A stretch of 64,000 bases of DNA from an uncultured Roseburia sp. (GTDB lineage Bacteria; Bacillota; Clostridia; Lachnospirales; Lachnospiraceae): contig CAMXSH010000005.1 of the NCBI GenBank assembly GCA_947246475.1, positions 1 through 64,000 of the forward strand. Reading direction: 5' to 3'. A program made the translations under genes and the position numbers. Positions 24,689 through 33,945 of the stretch are shown here, in pieces; position 1 is the first letter of the stretch; each line of letters opens with the position of its first letter. Under the pieces are notes generated by a model. The model was not told the DNA's origin. It saw nothing but the letters and a program-made list of their open reading frames with translations, and did not search any database.

Positions 24689-25938
24689 TATAATTCTACC
24701 TTATAATATATGGAAGATATACCAATCATATCCCCATCCTTCAGCTGGCATCTCTCCCAGGGCGCCAGCTGCCTTCCATTGACAAAGGTACCGTTGGTTG
24801 ATTCCTGATCGATCATAAATACTCCTTGCGCATCTGCCACTACCTTTACATGAATACGGCTGACCTCCCCCTCTCCAATAATTTCATCTGCCTTTGCCAC
24901 ATCTTTTCCGATAAAAAAGGGGCTTTTTCGTATCTTAATTTCTGGTCTGTGCCAATCCTGCGGGATCAGATTTATCATCCAGCCCTGCTCCTCCATCTGC
25001 TCCAGCACAATGGTTTCATCGGAACAAGTACTGACTAATTGTATCGTATTATCTTTTGCTTCTTTTCCGGCTTTTTCCACTGTTTTTCCTGTTTGCTTAT
25101 GACCAGTTGACCCTTTATTTTTATAGTAATATAATGCCGCAAGAAGAACTACCGCTAAAATTCCGCCACGCCTCAGATCAAGTCCTCCGGAAACTGGATC
25201 CTGTATAATTTCTGCCCGATACATGATTATGCAGATAAACACTTCCACAACGGCAAAAACAGTCCATTTTTCCCATGGTCTCCCTGGTTTTTGTCCGGAT
25301 TTCTCTTCCTGCCGCGGCAGCACGCGAAAACGATCCGCTTCCTCTGATGGCAGGACTTTTCTTTCCTTTTTGGCACCGCAATTTTGAGGAACTTTCTTTT
25401 TCCTATTATCATCCAAAAAATCAGACAATTTATTTAGATCAAAATGACTGTCTCTACTGAGACTGTGAAGTCCATATACCAAAAAAGCCAGATCCTTATC
25501 CTGATGATTCATCGTATCCATAAACTTTTCCAGCAGTCTCGAAATTCCTTCATTTACTTTCTTGTCATAACCATCCAGATAGGGTATCAGCAGCTGTTGT
25601 TGTTTTTCATCCCAGAACATGGAATCACACTGCAGCAACAGATTTTTTTCATCTAGAAAATACTCCTGGCATCGGGTGAGAATCTGGACCAGCTGTTCCA
25701 GCAGATCAACCAGCTGTGGCACATTCATATCTCCCCGCCCAAAGAATTCACTCAGGGTGATCCTATCTCTTACCTGGTACAGGCACCGCACCTCATGATC
25801 CACAACTTGTAGCTCTGCACCCAGGATCCCTCCCACAACATTGTATTTTAGCATCTCACTTCCAAATCTTCCTGTTTCCTCCAGTTCATCAATCTGCAGT
25901 ATCCGTCCCTCCAGTTCCTGAACTAATGTTATTCTCAT
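24685..25938 (-). CDS. FHA-domain protein with DUF6382-like N-terminus
   Basis: 417 residues. The N-terminal ~170 residues fit the DUF6382-like module common in Lachnospiraceae Tad loci. A basic linker, two hydrophobic segments (about 225-275) and a C-terminal FHA domain (about 330-417: FFIGKDVAKADEIIGEGEVSRIHVKVV, ESTNGTFVNGRQL) follow. FHA domains bind phosphothreonine, so a Ser/Thr kinase signal may reach the pilus machine at the membrane (inference). It is the last gene of the tad operon, starting inside the end of tadE (50-bp overlap) behind GGGGGGAGG. Its stop overlaps that of the convergent RACo-like gene. Confidence 0.82.
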   Translation of the reverse strand: MRITLVQELEGRILQIDELEETGRFGSEMLKYNVVGGILGAELQVVDHEVRCLYQVRDRITLSEFFGRGDMNVPQLVDLLEQLVQILTRCQEYFLDEKNLLLQCDSMFWDEKQQQLLIPYLDGYDKKVNEGISRLLEKFMDTMNHQDKDLAFLVYGLHSLSRDSHFDLNKLSDFLDDNRKKKVPQNCGAKKERKVLPSEEADRFRVLPRQEEKSGQKPGRPWEKWTVFAVVEVFICIIMYRAEIIQDPVSGGLDLRRGGILAVVLLAALYYYKNKGSTGHKQTGKTVEKAGKEAKDNTIQLVSTCSDETIVLEQMEEQGWMINLIPQDWHRPEIKIRKSPFFIGKDVAKADEIIGEGEVSRIHVKVVADAQGVFMIDQESTNGTFVNGRQLAPWERCQLKDGDMIGISSIYYKVELY

Positions 25939-26365
25939 TTTTTCCTCCCCCCTTTATCACTTCCGCATCCCACAAAACATCAGGCGCGGACAATCTTTCA
26001 TGGGATAATTTTATTTTCTTTCCCTCCCGCCCTGTTAAAAGTTCCTTCACAAATGGAAACTGGATGGTAAGCAGAAGCGAAACTTCCGCTTCTACTGAAA
26101 CCAGTCCTTTTTTTACATAAACTCTTCCTATCTTACATATCAGCAGTTTTTCCGCCAAATACTCTTCCAGTCCCTCTTTCAATTCTATTTCTCCCACCTC
26201 GGATGCATTTTCTAATGCTATATCGAGGTAGTGCTGCCCCAGTGAATACGCTGTTGTCCGGTCATGAACATACATGGATAGATAACAAATACTGAAAAGG
26301 ATCCATATGGCGATACTAAATATAAATGCTGCCTCCACAGTAAAAGATGCTTTTTTACACATCAT
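25889..26365 (-). CDS. TadE-like pilus assembly protein
   Basis: 158 residues from the ATG at 26365, overlapping the stop of the preceding prepilin peptidase (ATGA) with GGGAG at 8 bp. Class-III-prepilin-like N-terminus: a short basic leader then KKASFTVEAAFIFSIAIWILFSICYLSMYV, where F-T-V-E matches the cleavage site and Glu+5 of pseudopilins. The rest is a small extracellular domain. Minor pilin of the Tad system. Confidence 0.82.
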   Translation of the reverse strand: MMCKKASFTVEAAFIFSIAIWILFSICYLSMYVHDRTTAYSLGQHYLDIALENASEVGEIELKEGLEEYLAEKLLICKIGRVYVKKGLVSVEAEVSLLLTIQFPFVKELLTGREGKKIKLSHERLSAPDVLWDAEVIKGGGKNENNISSGTGGTDTAD

Positions 26366-26802
26366 ACGAAGATCTCCCATAGACAAACTACCCCAAAGCC
26401 AACAAAGATAAAGGGCACAAAGGGCATGGTATAACTTCTCTTCACCCGACGGATAACCATCAGCACAGCTCCAACAACTGCCGATAAAACGAGAGAAAGA
26501 AATAATAAAAACATGTTTTCAAATATAGAAAGTACCATTCCGCACACCATCATTACAAAGCCATCCCCCATCCCTATCTTTCCATGCGTAAAATAACTTA
26601 GCAATAGTACCAGTATCCCTGGTAAACCTCCGAGCAACATTTCCAGCAAAATCCCTTCATGGCAGAATTGAAAAATGCGGATTGCTGTCAGAACACCGCC
26701 AGTTATTAAAGTCGTCCCTATATGTATCTCCTTTCGCCTTACATCATAGACAGACATTGCCAGCAAATATATAAACAAAATACCATATAAACATATCTTC
26801 AT
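26362..26802 (-). CDS. Type IV prepilin peptidase (A24, TadV/CpaA-like), second copy
   Basis: 146 residues with several membrane helices. The two catalytic aspartates are in MSVYDVRRKEI (about residue 18) and GKIGMGDGFVMM (the G-x-G-D motif, about 80). The start at 26802 (MKICLYGIL) has AAAGGAG. It lies between the two TadE-like genes and probably processes them and the Flp pilin. A different A24 peptidase opens the operon. Confidence 0.88.
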   Translation of the reverse strand: MKICLYGILFIYLLAMSVYDVRRKEIHIGTTLITGGVLTAIRIFQFCHEGILLEMLLGGLPGILVLLLSYFTHGKIGMGDGFVMMVCGMVLSIFENMFLLFLSLVLSAVVGAVLMVIRRVKRSYTMPFVPFIFVGFGVVCLWEIFV

Positions 26803-26821
26803 ATTTTTCTCCTTTCCGTAT

Positions 26822-27568
26822 TCAGCCAGACGATGCACATTTTGAACAAGGCAGTCTGCCTCCAGCCTCAGACAGCTTTATCTGGCGGATGTTTCGGGTT
26901 AATTTTTGACAGGCTCTGCTACTGTGAAACCGTTTTCCAAAATTGCAGACAAATACATTCTGCTCCTTTTGGAAAACACCTCTTCCACAGCGTTCACAGG
27001 CATAATATTTTCCTCCGTCCTCTCCTCTTAGATATTCCAAATCCCCGTATTTTACCTGGGAAATACTCAGTTTCAAATAGGTGCATTCCAGCGTTTTATG
27101 ATACACTTTTCCCGTCTCCGTCACATAGACAGGAAGATCCCTCTCCTGAATATCTTCCTCTGCCCTTGTATTTACACCACGAAATGCCCTTGTATGAAAC
27201 TTCTCTGTAAAGTGAAAAGGAAATTGATGCAAAATAGGGAAGGGCAGACAAATGTCATAATCAGCCACAAGCACAATATCCTCTGTCTTCTCATTAAACT
27301 GTGACCTCAGCATACAGATCGGAATCTCTTCCTGTATATACCGATTCATTTTTATTGTCAGATATAATGGATCCATCACAGCACTCTTTTCGCTGACAGC
27401 ATATTCTACTGAAACTTCTCTTCCAGTTCTCACCAGCGCCCACTGGACTTTATCCTCATATAAAAGCAGCTGGCATATGTATATGACAGACAGAGCCGCA
27501 AATATAAAGACAGGAAATACAAGAGACGCCTCCACTGTCAGAGATCCTCTTCTCATCTTCTTTTTCAA
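26822..27568 (-). CDS. TadE-like protein with duplicated Cys/His C-terminal motif
   Basis: 248 residues if translation starts at the TTG at 27568, which has AGGAGG at 5 bp; an ATG lies four codons later. The N-terminus is pseudopilin-like (RRGSLTVEASLVFPVFIFAALSVIYI). After a ~100-residue middle, the C-terminal third contains two units of the same pattern: VYHKTLECTYLKLSISQV...YYACERCG and RFHSSRACQKLTRNIRQI...LPCSKCA. The pattern is aromatic-His, then Cys, a hydrophobic helix and CxxC, resembling Ada-type zinc-binding modules. Outside the membrane these could be metal sites or disulfides. The family is not otherwise recognised. Confidence 0.75.
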   Translation of the reverse strand: MKKKMRRGSLTVEASLVFPVFIFAALSVIYICQLLLYEDKVQWALVRTGREVSVEYAVSEKSAVMDPLYLTIKMNRYIQEEIPICMLRSQFNEKTEDIVLVADYDICLPFPILHQFPFHFTEKFHTRAFRGVNTRAEEDIQERDLPVYVTETGKVYHKTLECTYLKLSISQVKYGDLEYLRGEDGGKYYACERCGRGVFQKEQNVFVCNFGKRFHSSRACQKLTRNIRQIKLSEAGGRLPCSKCASSG

Positions 27569-27598
27569 ATTTTCCTCCTCTGGGCTCAAGGCGGCAAA

Positions 27599-27679
27599 GG
27601 GTATTCTATTGTTGTATGATTGGCAATTTTCTCCCTGTCATGTCAGGATATGATAGTATTATTTTTTTATAGAATACCC
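27599..27679 (-). other. Inverted repeat inside the tad operon
   Basis: GGGTATTCTAT (27599-27609) and ATAGAATACCC (27669-27679) are perfect 11-bp arms enclosing CCTG-TCATGT-CAGG and a run of seven T on the plus strand. It lies between the TadG-like and TadE-like genes, so it may stabilise or partially terminate the operon mRNA. Confidence 0.5.
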
Positions 27680-27715
27680 TCTCCCGCCTCGATAAAACCC
27701 GTATTTCTAATACAT

Positions 27716-29734
27716 TTAACGAGACTGCGGAGCACTTTGCGGTAAATAGCCCACATAAATTCTTGTGCCAGCACCCGACCGCTCCAGTTTGCGATTTAAA
27801 ATCTTTTGTATAAAAGGAAGTTGAAAAAACTTTGTCTTCATGGAGAATGAACCTTGCACCTGAAATGACTCCACACATTTCCCTAGTGAAAAACCCTTCA
27901 CATAATTATCCCGGATATTCCATTCCATAAGATCCATCATACGCCGGCATATAACAGTACTTCCATTCCCTAGCATAAACAGCATCAGGTAATGCTTATA
28001 TGTAAAATCATTTTTTCTGGCACGGGGAAGCTTTTTCACCTGGTTCATGATATATTCCCTTCCCATAACAAATAAATCTGTGAACTTTACAACCAGATCC
28101 CTTTCTGCCTTTATAAGCGGAACATGCCTTCCCTGTAGAATACCCGCTACATCCACAAGACCTTCTGACATTCCCCATAAAATGATAAATAACGTTTGGG
28201 TAAGCCGGACTAATGGCTCCAGTCCAGTAAACCCCACCACAGCCAGTGCCGCCGCATATGCAGTCTCCCGCTTTGACGCAGATGCAAACAAAATTCCTGT
28301 ATTGGTCACGGTACGCATTAATACCATCCGGCTAATGACCTGTTCCAGATTCTCCCTGTCACTTCCTCCTCCACAGGCGAGATACTCCCATTCATAATCC
28401 AGACGTTTTTTCATCTCCCCTACAGATTGGATGGCGGTAGAAAAATACTTTTCCATATATTTAAGAAGCATAAAATCAGAAAAAGCAATTTGAGAGATAT
28501 CTTTAACCGCCCCTTGAAAATCCACGTTTTCTTCATTGGCAAAATTCTGTACTGCCTTTGTATAATCTCTGTATTCCTCCTGGCTATCGTATAGTTTCTG
28601 ATACTGATCGGGGGGACATCCAGCTTTTTTCTTTGAAAGCTTATCGGCGTCTTTTACAACGAGTTTTATCATGCCACCAGAAATCATCTGGCGGAAGTTT
28701 TCAAAAGGATTCTCTCCACCTCCTTTCTCATTGATCCCTGCATAATCAAACACGATCTCCGATGTATCATATGACTGCCACAACCTTCTCAGGAAATCCA
28801 TATCCAGTTTGGCTGCAGGATTCTGCAACAGCATCTTCGCATCTTTCAGCACCCTCTGATTAGCAACCAGAATATTCCGTGCGTTTGGCGATATTCCCAG
28901 GGTTCTGCTCCTTTCTCCCAGCTCTTTCAGTATCCCAATGGCTTCTTGCGTCTTTTTCTGAACCTCAGAAATTTTTTTCACAAATCCGTTACGGTCTCCC
29001 TTCCCGTTGATAATGGCTTTCATCACAGAATTGACATCCACTATATGTCCCTGAACTGCTTTCCACACAGAAGCTTCTGTAATCCCCAGACTTTCTGCCT
29101 TTTTTTCACCAGTACAGAACATCTTTACAAAATACTTTTTTCCATGCACTCCACCTTCCGAAACCGAAACACCATCAATCAGCTCCATAAGGGTTAATAA
29201 TTTTGTATCTAGTTCTGCTGCCTGCTTTTCCTCCTCCGCTTTCTGTTCCAATTCCACAGCAGAACTACCCAGGGATTCTGCCGAAGTCACAGCTTTTTGA
29301 AACTGTTTGAATGCATCCGCTGTAATGGCTCTCTTCATATAAGAAGTGATCTGTCTTTTGATTGCCTGACAATCCTGGTCGCCAGCATAAATTTTTTCAT
29401 TTACAGCTAGGTCTGTCAACGCCAGATCAAATAAATCTGTCCGCACAGGAAATATACTTCCTGGCTCCAGCGTATCTTCTGCGTACTTTGCAATGCTTTT
29501 TTCAAAGGGTTTTCCCATATCTTCCAGAAAAAACATATGATATTCCTGATAAAGCGGCAGGCTGTATTCCGTCAGAAGGCTGTCGGCAGCAGACCTCAAG
29601 GTCCGCCTGCCGTGCACTTGACACACTTTTCCCCGCCCGACTTCAACCATAGTTCCCAAAAGTGAAAGGACCACTACTAGTGTCATAGACAAAAATACGC
29701 TGATAACAGCCCCTCTGTAATTATTATTTTCCAT
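27716..29734 (-). CDS. TadG-like (DUF5702-type) membrane-anchored protein
   Basis: 672 residues. One N-terminal membrane helix (about 8-30, GAVISVFLSMTLVVVLSLLGTMVEVGR) resembles TadE/TadG leaders. A long, mostly helical extracellular body follows (many Lys/Glu heptad-like stretches at 150-300), then a hydrophobic region near 510-560. I associate the layout with DUF5702 proteins of clostridial tad loci. The start overlaps the end of the flp gene by 11 bp with GGGGAG upstream. Probably a surface or assembly component; function not shown. Confidence 0.7.
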   Translation of the reverse strand: MENNNYRGAVISVFLSMTLVVVLSLLGTMVEVGRGKVCQVHGRRTLRSAADSLLTEYSLPLYQEYHMFFLEDMGKPFEKSIAKYAEDTLEPGSIFPVRTDLFDLALTDLAVNEKIYAGDQDCQAIKRQITSYMKRAITADAFKQFQKAVTSAESLGSSAVELEQKAEEEKQAAELDTKLLTLMELIDGVSVSEGGVHGKKYFVKMFCTGEKKAESLGITEASVWKAVQGHIVDVNSVMKAIINGKGDRNGFVKKISEVQKKTQEAIGILKELGERSRTLGISPNARNILVANQRVLKDAKMLLQNPAAKLDMDFLRRLWQSYDTSEIVFDYAGINEKGGGENPFENFRQMISGGMIKLVVKDADKLSKKKAGCPPDQYQKLYDSQEEYRDYTKAVQNFANEENVDFQGAVKDISQIAFSDFMLLKYMEKYFSTAIQSVGEMKKRLDYEWEYLACGGGSDRENLEQVISRMVLMRTVTNTGILFASASKRETAYAAALAVVGFTGLEPLVRLTQTLFIILWGMSEGLVDVAGILQGRHVPLIKAERDLVVKFTDLFVMGREYIMNQVKKLPRARKNDFTYKHYLMLFMLGNGSTVICRRMMDLMEWNIRDNYVKGFSLGKCVESFQVQGSFSMKTKFFQLPFIQKILNRKLERSGAGTRIYVGYLPQSAPQSR

Positions 29735-29903
29735 TGATTATGCTCCCCGAATCCTTTTCAAATGTCTTGAACGCTTTTTCCACCACTGCTGTAATCTTAT
29801 CTTTAAACAACAATACAAGCGCGATCAACACCACAAGGATCAATATGATCTCTACCACACCAATACCATCTTCTTCTTTCCAAAACTCCATAATACATTT
29901 CAT
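29724..29903 (-). CDS. flp: Flp1-like type IVb pilin
   Basis: 59-residue gene: a short leader MKCIMEFWKEEDGIGVVEII, then a hydrophobic helix (ILILVVLIALVLLF) and a charged tail (KDKITAVVEKAFKTFEKDSG). G-I-G-V-V-E-I-I matches the Flp prepilin cleavage site with Glu+5. The start at 29903 has GGGGGAA 8 bp before it. It sits between tadC and the TadG-like gene and is likely the major pilin, processed by the A24 peptidases of the same operon. Confidence 0.9.
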   Translation of the reverse strand: MKCIMEFWKEEDGIGVVEIILILVVLIALVLLFKDKITAVVEKAFKTFEKDSGSIINGK

Positions 29904-29925
29904 AACTCATTCCCCCATTCATCTT

Positions 29926-31002
29926 TTACATTGTCATAAATGCCGGGACAAGAATGATCGCCATAACCACTCCCAGCATTAACATCATAGGAAGGAGCAG
30001 CTTTGTTCCCGCTGTTTCTCCCATTCTTTTTATGGTTTCCTTTCTCTTTTCAAAAGCTTCTACCGCTTCAAGTTCCAAAATAGCTGTTAATCCCTCGGAT
30101 CCTTTGCGTATATTCTGATTGACCACAGAGGCAAATTTAAGATAGGGAAGCTGCCTGCAACGTTTTCCAAATTCCTGGATCACCTCTGATTCTGACACTC
30201 CGTTTTTCATCTCCTGGCAGGACACATTGATCTCCTCGTACACATAACGCCTGTCACCCCCCTCTTCCAGCCGTTTTCTATACTCGCCGGAAATTCTCTC
30301 GAAGCAGCCTCTGACCGTAAGCCCCGCACTGAGCAGAAGCAGAACTTTATTGATTAGTTCTGGATAATCCAAAGCCAGCTGTTCTTCTCTTATTTGAAGC
30401 TTTTGCTGCCTCTGATATTTCCATAACAATGGCAGTGCTGGTAATATCGCCAGAGAAAGAAAAAATGCTGAATAATCTTTTTCCTTTTCAGGATTCATGT
30501 ATTCCACCCTGTTTCCAGATACCTGATCCGGCAGCAGGATCTGCTCCGAGTCCTTTTGTTGTTCCACCGCCTCCTGTATCCTCTCCTGGATCTGTGCCAT
30601 AAGCACTTCTGTCTGTGGCATCGGTGTCTCCACTGGAGAATAGTCCTGCTCCTCTTCTGTCCCCAGATCCACGGTAAGCTCTTTCTCTATAATATCCTCC
30701 CCGGAATGTGCCCGGACACCAAAAGTCACCATATCTGCATTATTCTTAATGATCCGTCCATCCTGTATCACCTGCTCTGGATCATCCGCTGCCATACAGA
30801 TCAGAAGAAAGAGAAGAGATAGGATAACTGCTGCCAGTATCAGCATAATTCTCTGGCACCATATTTCCTCCCATATTTTTTTCTTATCCTGACAGCGATA
30901 CAGGATCTCCACTGCCTCCTTTGTTCCCTTGTCCTGATCCAGAATATGCTCCAGATGCAGCTTATGGATCAGCCGTCTTATATATGGATAATACTTTTCC
31001 AT
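29926..31002 (-). CDS. tadC: TadC-like platform protein
   Basis: 358 residues, type II secretion F-domain family. A membrane helix near 50-70 is followed by an unusually long acidic and proline-containing insert (about 75-175). Then come a second helix and the F domain (ALDYPELINKVLLLLSAGLTVRGCFERI, VNQNIRKGSEGLTAILELEA, LLLPMMLMLGVVMAIILVPAF). Forms the inner-membrane platform with TadB. The site is AGGTGGGG. It follows tadB by 13 bp. Confidence 0.85.
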   Translation of the reverse strand: MEKYYPYIRRLIHKLHLEHILDQDKGTKEAVEILYRCQDKKKIWEEIWCQRIMLILAAVILSLLFLLICMAADDPEQVIQDGRIIKNNADMVTFGVRAHSGEDIIEKELTVDLGTEEEQDYSPVETPMPQTEVLMAQIQERIQEAVEQQKDSEQILLPDQVSGNRVEYMNPEKEKDYSAFFLSLAILPALPLLWKYQRQQKLQIREEQLALDYPELINKVLLLLSAGLTVRGCFERISGEYRKRLEEGGDRRYVYEEINVSCQEMKNGVSESEVIQEFGKRCRQLPYLKFASVVNQNIRKGSEGLTAILELEAVEAFEKRKETIKRMGETAGTKLLLPMMLMLGVVMAIILVPAFMTM

Positions 31003-31015
31003 CGCCCCACCTCAT

Positions 31016-31759
31016 CTAAAGTTCTATTTTCATTATGCTCTGTCCCCAGAGAAAGGCTCCGCCATACACTGCCAATGCTCCCGTCATTACTATCCCTCCC
31101 ATCAGATTATTATAAAGGGGATCCAGAAATCCCGGAGAAAAAATGCGCAGATACAAGATCATTAAAAGAGGAACTGCCGTCATGCATGCCGCCTCCATTT
31201 TTTTACCTGCTACCAACGTCTCGATCTCCCGGCGCAGCTCTATTTTCTCTGCTATATTGGAAGAAGTCTGGCGCATGATACGTACCAGATTGCCGCCGGT
31301 GTGCCTCGCTGTTCCAAGAATCTCACTAAACATTATGATATCCTCTGCACCGCTTCTCTGCCCAAGTTCCTTCATCAGCTTTTCTACGGATATATTCAGA
31401 TCCATCCGCCGTTTCATATGGTCAAATTCTTTTCGTATGATATCTTCTGGCGAATACATCAGTTTTAGATCCCCCTCAGCCTCCCGCACCGAATTTTCCA
31501 GAGAATAACCTGCCGACAGTGCCGACACAAGACTCTCCATGGCATCCTTAAACTGAATGGTAAGCTCCCAGCGCCGCCGCTCCAAAAGGATCCTGCGGTA
31601 ATAACTTAGAAAAAGAAGAACTGCTGGTACCGAGAGAATTCCACATAGCAGCACATTATTATAAAATAACATCAACAGAACAAATCCCGCGCTCCCTCCG
31701 CACAAAACGTACCGGACAAGTTCTTTTTTTGTATAAACATATTTATTATAATCAATCAT
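31016..31759 (-). CDS. tadB: TadB-like platform protein
   Basis: 247 residues, type II secretion F-domain membrane protein: two N-terminal helices (about 15-55), the F domain with FKDAMESLVSALSAGYSLENSVREA and ILGTARHTGGNLVRIMRQTSSNIAEKIELRREIETLVAGKKMEA, and C-terminal helices. Its ATG (31759) overlaps the ATPase stop (ATGA), so translation is coupled. With TadC it converts ATPase motion into pilus assembly. Confidence 0.88.
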   Translation of the reverse strand: MIDYNKYVYTKKELVRYVLCGGSAGFVLLMLFYNNVLLCGILSVPAVLLFLSYYRRILLERRRWELTIQFKDAMESLVSALSAGYSLENSVREAEGDLKLMYSPEDIIRKEFDHMKRRMDLNISVEKLMKELGQRSGAEDIIMFSEILGTARHTGGNLVRIMRQTSSNIAEKIELRREIETLVAGKKMEAACMTAVPLLMILYLRIFSPGFLDPLYNNLMGGIVMTGALAVYGGAFLWGQSIMKIEL

Positions 31760-32985
31760 ATTTGTATACCTGCCTTTGCACATTTATCGCTGTAGATCAA
31801 TTTATGCTCTGTCCGCCTCAAGCTTCCTATGATCTTTCCCTCCTGTTCCCTTTCCTCGCAAAATTGAAATAACGGATTCAGCCGAATGCTTCCTTTCTCG
31901 CACTGTCCTACCTCGCAGATCTCCAGAACCTTTCTGCTTCTATCCCGCAGCCTGCCCAGATGAACGATGATATCTATCGCGGAAGCAATCTGCTGTCTAA
32001 CGGCATCCAATGGGATTTCCATCCCCATGAGCACCAGTGTCTCAAGACGGCTCAGCATATCTCCCGGACTATTCGCATGTCCAGTAGACAGACTCCCATC
32101 ATGGCCTGTGTTCATCGCTGTCAGCATGTCGATGGCAGTAGCATCCCGGATCTCCCCCACCACAATACGGTCTGGACGCATCCTCAAGGCACTTTTGATG
32201 AGGTCCCGGATCGTCACCTGATTCTTTCCTTCTACATTGGCATTTCTCGCCTCCAGCCTCACCAGATTTTTTACCTTCCGGATCTGCAGCTCCGCCGAGT
32301 CCTCAATCGTGATGATCCTCTCATCCCCAGGTATATAATTGGATAAAATATTGAGAAAGGTAGTCTTCCCAGCGCCGGTTCCCCCAGAAATAAATATATT
32401 ATATTTTGCTTCCACCAGTTTTCTGAGCACCTCCTCCGCCTCTGCTGTCAAAGCCCCCATATCTATTAAATTTTCCATAGTAAGCGGATCTCTGGGAAAC
32501 TTACGGATCGTAATGACTGGTCCATCCATCGCGATAGGAGGCATCACAATATTTACTCTGGATCCATCCGCCAGCCGCACATCCAGTATTGGGCTGGTCT
32601 CATTGACAATGCGGTTGCCCTCGGAGGCAATCTGCTGCGCAATATCAGCAAGCCTTTCATGAGAATCGAATACAAGCCCCGTCTCACAAATCCGTCCCCT
32701 TTTTTCGATGAAAATATGTTCTGGTCCATTTACCATGATCTCTGTAATATCCTCATCCTCCAACAACTGCTGCAGCACATCTAACCGCCTCATAGAATTA
32801 TAAATATATGTTTGCATCCTTTTCCTGTCAGCAAAGCGAATATGGTTTCCCCCACTGGCACGCCGTATGTTTTCATCTATAAGCTGCAGCAGCTGACTCT
32901 CCTGCAGCTCAGAATCCGGCGGAATCTGCTCCAATACCATGCGGCGGATCTTCTGCCTCTCTTCCCTGCTCCCCCTCTCACTCAT
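31756..32985 (-). CDS. tadA: Tad secretion ATPase (TadA/CpaF)
   Basis: 409-residue cytoplasmic hexameric ATPase. Walker A ISGGTGAGKTTFLN (about residue 205), Asp box IITIEDSAELQI, Walker B-like RMRPDRIVVGEIR, His box TGHDGSLSTGHANSP. The N-terminal ~130 residues form the usual helical domain plus IMVNGPEHIFIEKRG. It overlaps tadZ by 8 bp and tadB by 4 bp. Confidence 0.95.
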   Translation of the reverse strand: MSERGSREERQKIRRMVLEQIPPDSELQESQLLQLIDENIRRASGGNHIRFADRKRMQTYIYNSMRRLDVLQQLLEDEDITEIMVNGPEHIFIEKRGRICETGLVFDSHERLADIAQQIASEGNRIVNETSPILDVRLADGSRVNIVMPPIAMDGPVITIRKFPRDPLTMENLIDMGALTAEAEEVLRKLVEAKYNIFISGGTGAGKTTFLNILSNYIPGDERIITIEDSAELQIRKVKNLVRLEARNANVEGKNQVTIRDLIKSALRMRPDRIVVGEIRDATAIDMLTAMNTGHDGSLSTGHANSPGDMLSRLETLVLMGMEIPLDAVRQQIASAIDIIVHLGRLRDRSRKVLEICEVGQCEKGSIRLNPLFQFCEEREQEGKIIGSLRRTEHKLIYSDKCAKAGIQI

Positions 32986-33934
32986 CTGCTTCCACCTCTC
33001 CTCCGATCAATCGCAGTAACTCTTTCTTCTCCCTGGGAATGAATAAATCTATCTCCTGAAAGATCATCCTCTCCCACAACTCTGCCTTTCCCTCCATTTC
33101 ACAATACCGCTGTAATACATTTCGCCGGATCGCAGCCAAAATTCCTGTCTCTTTCGGAATCAGGATCTGGTCTGCATATGTTATCAAATCCAGGGTATAT
33201 TCGAAAATCTGCCCCAGTTCCAGCACAACCGTTTCAAATACACTCTGCCTCTTCAATCCTTTCATGAATTTAGAGATATCCTCTGGCGAAAAGTCCAGCA
33301 GATCCTTATAATGGCTGACTGGCCTTACCGACCAGATCTTCCCCAGTGGAAATGCCATATTTTCCAGCTCCTGCCCAAAACTTTCATCTTCCGCCCGGAG
33401 CATAAGTTCGGCAATCCCTGGGGAGAAACTGACGTCTCTCCCTCCATTCTCCTCCGTCCAGGACGGATCAAAAAATACAGGAAAACCACAAAGGCTTATA
33501 TACAGCACCTTCTTTTTGCAGGATAGTTCACCGGCCCTCGTTAATGCCAGCAGCGTTTTTCCATCTCCCCCCTCCGGGGAGAAAACGGCAATAATCCTTC
33601 TTTCATTTGGGGGAATTCCTGCTTGTCCCTTCTTTGTTCCTGTCAAATCCAGCAGATCGTTATATATTTCCTCTCTGCTGCGGAACATAAAAATTTTATT
33701 TTTCCCCTGCTCTTCCGGTGTTTGTACTAACAAGGCTGCCTGACACTGAAGATCTTTCAGAATCTCCGGATCATCTGACAGTACAATATCCTCATTCCCC
33801 ACATCTGTCTTATCACTCCATTCAGTCAAAATCTCCGCCTCCATACTGCAAGTACACTGACTGTTTATATATCTTGCCAGACGGCTTCCATAATCCAAAT
33901 CTGTTAAACAGATAAAAATACTACTTTTTCCCAA
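32978..33934 (-). CDS. tadZ: TadZ/CpaE-like atypical ATPase
   Basis: About 318 residues from a TTG at 33934, which has AGGGGGG just upstream and leaves 11 bp to the previous stop. ATGs at 33973 and upstream would overlap that gene. The receiver-like N-terminal domain (SSIFICLTDLDYGSRLARYI) is followed by a MinD/ParA-like domain with a deviant P-loop SPEGGDGKTLLAL lacking the first signature Lys. TadZ proteins set the polar position of the Tad machine. Family by context and P-loop; the sequence is divergent. Confidence 0.8.
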   Translation of the reverse strand: MGKSSIFICLTDLDYGSRLARYINSQCTCSMEAEILTEWSDKTDVGNEDIVLSDDPEILKDLQCQAALLVQTPEEQGKNKIFMFRSREEIYNDLLDLTGTKKGQAGIPPNERRIIAVFSPEGGDGKTLLALTRAGELSCKKKVLYISLCGFPVFFDPSWTEENGGRDVSFSPGIAELMLRAEDESFGQELENMAFPLGKIWSVRPVSHYKDLLDFSPEDISKFMKGLKRQSVFETVVLELGQIFEYTLDLITYADQILIPKETGILAAIRRNVLQRYCEMEGKAELWERMIFQEIDLFIPREKKELLRLIGGEVEADE

Positions 33935-33945
33935 ACCATCCCCCC

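Noticed and set aside
27606-27878. 90-codon minus-strand frame after the TadG-like gene
   Set aside because: Overlaps the end of that gene in another frame and then the hairpin region; likely chance.
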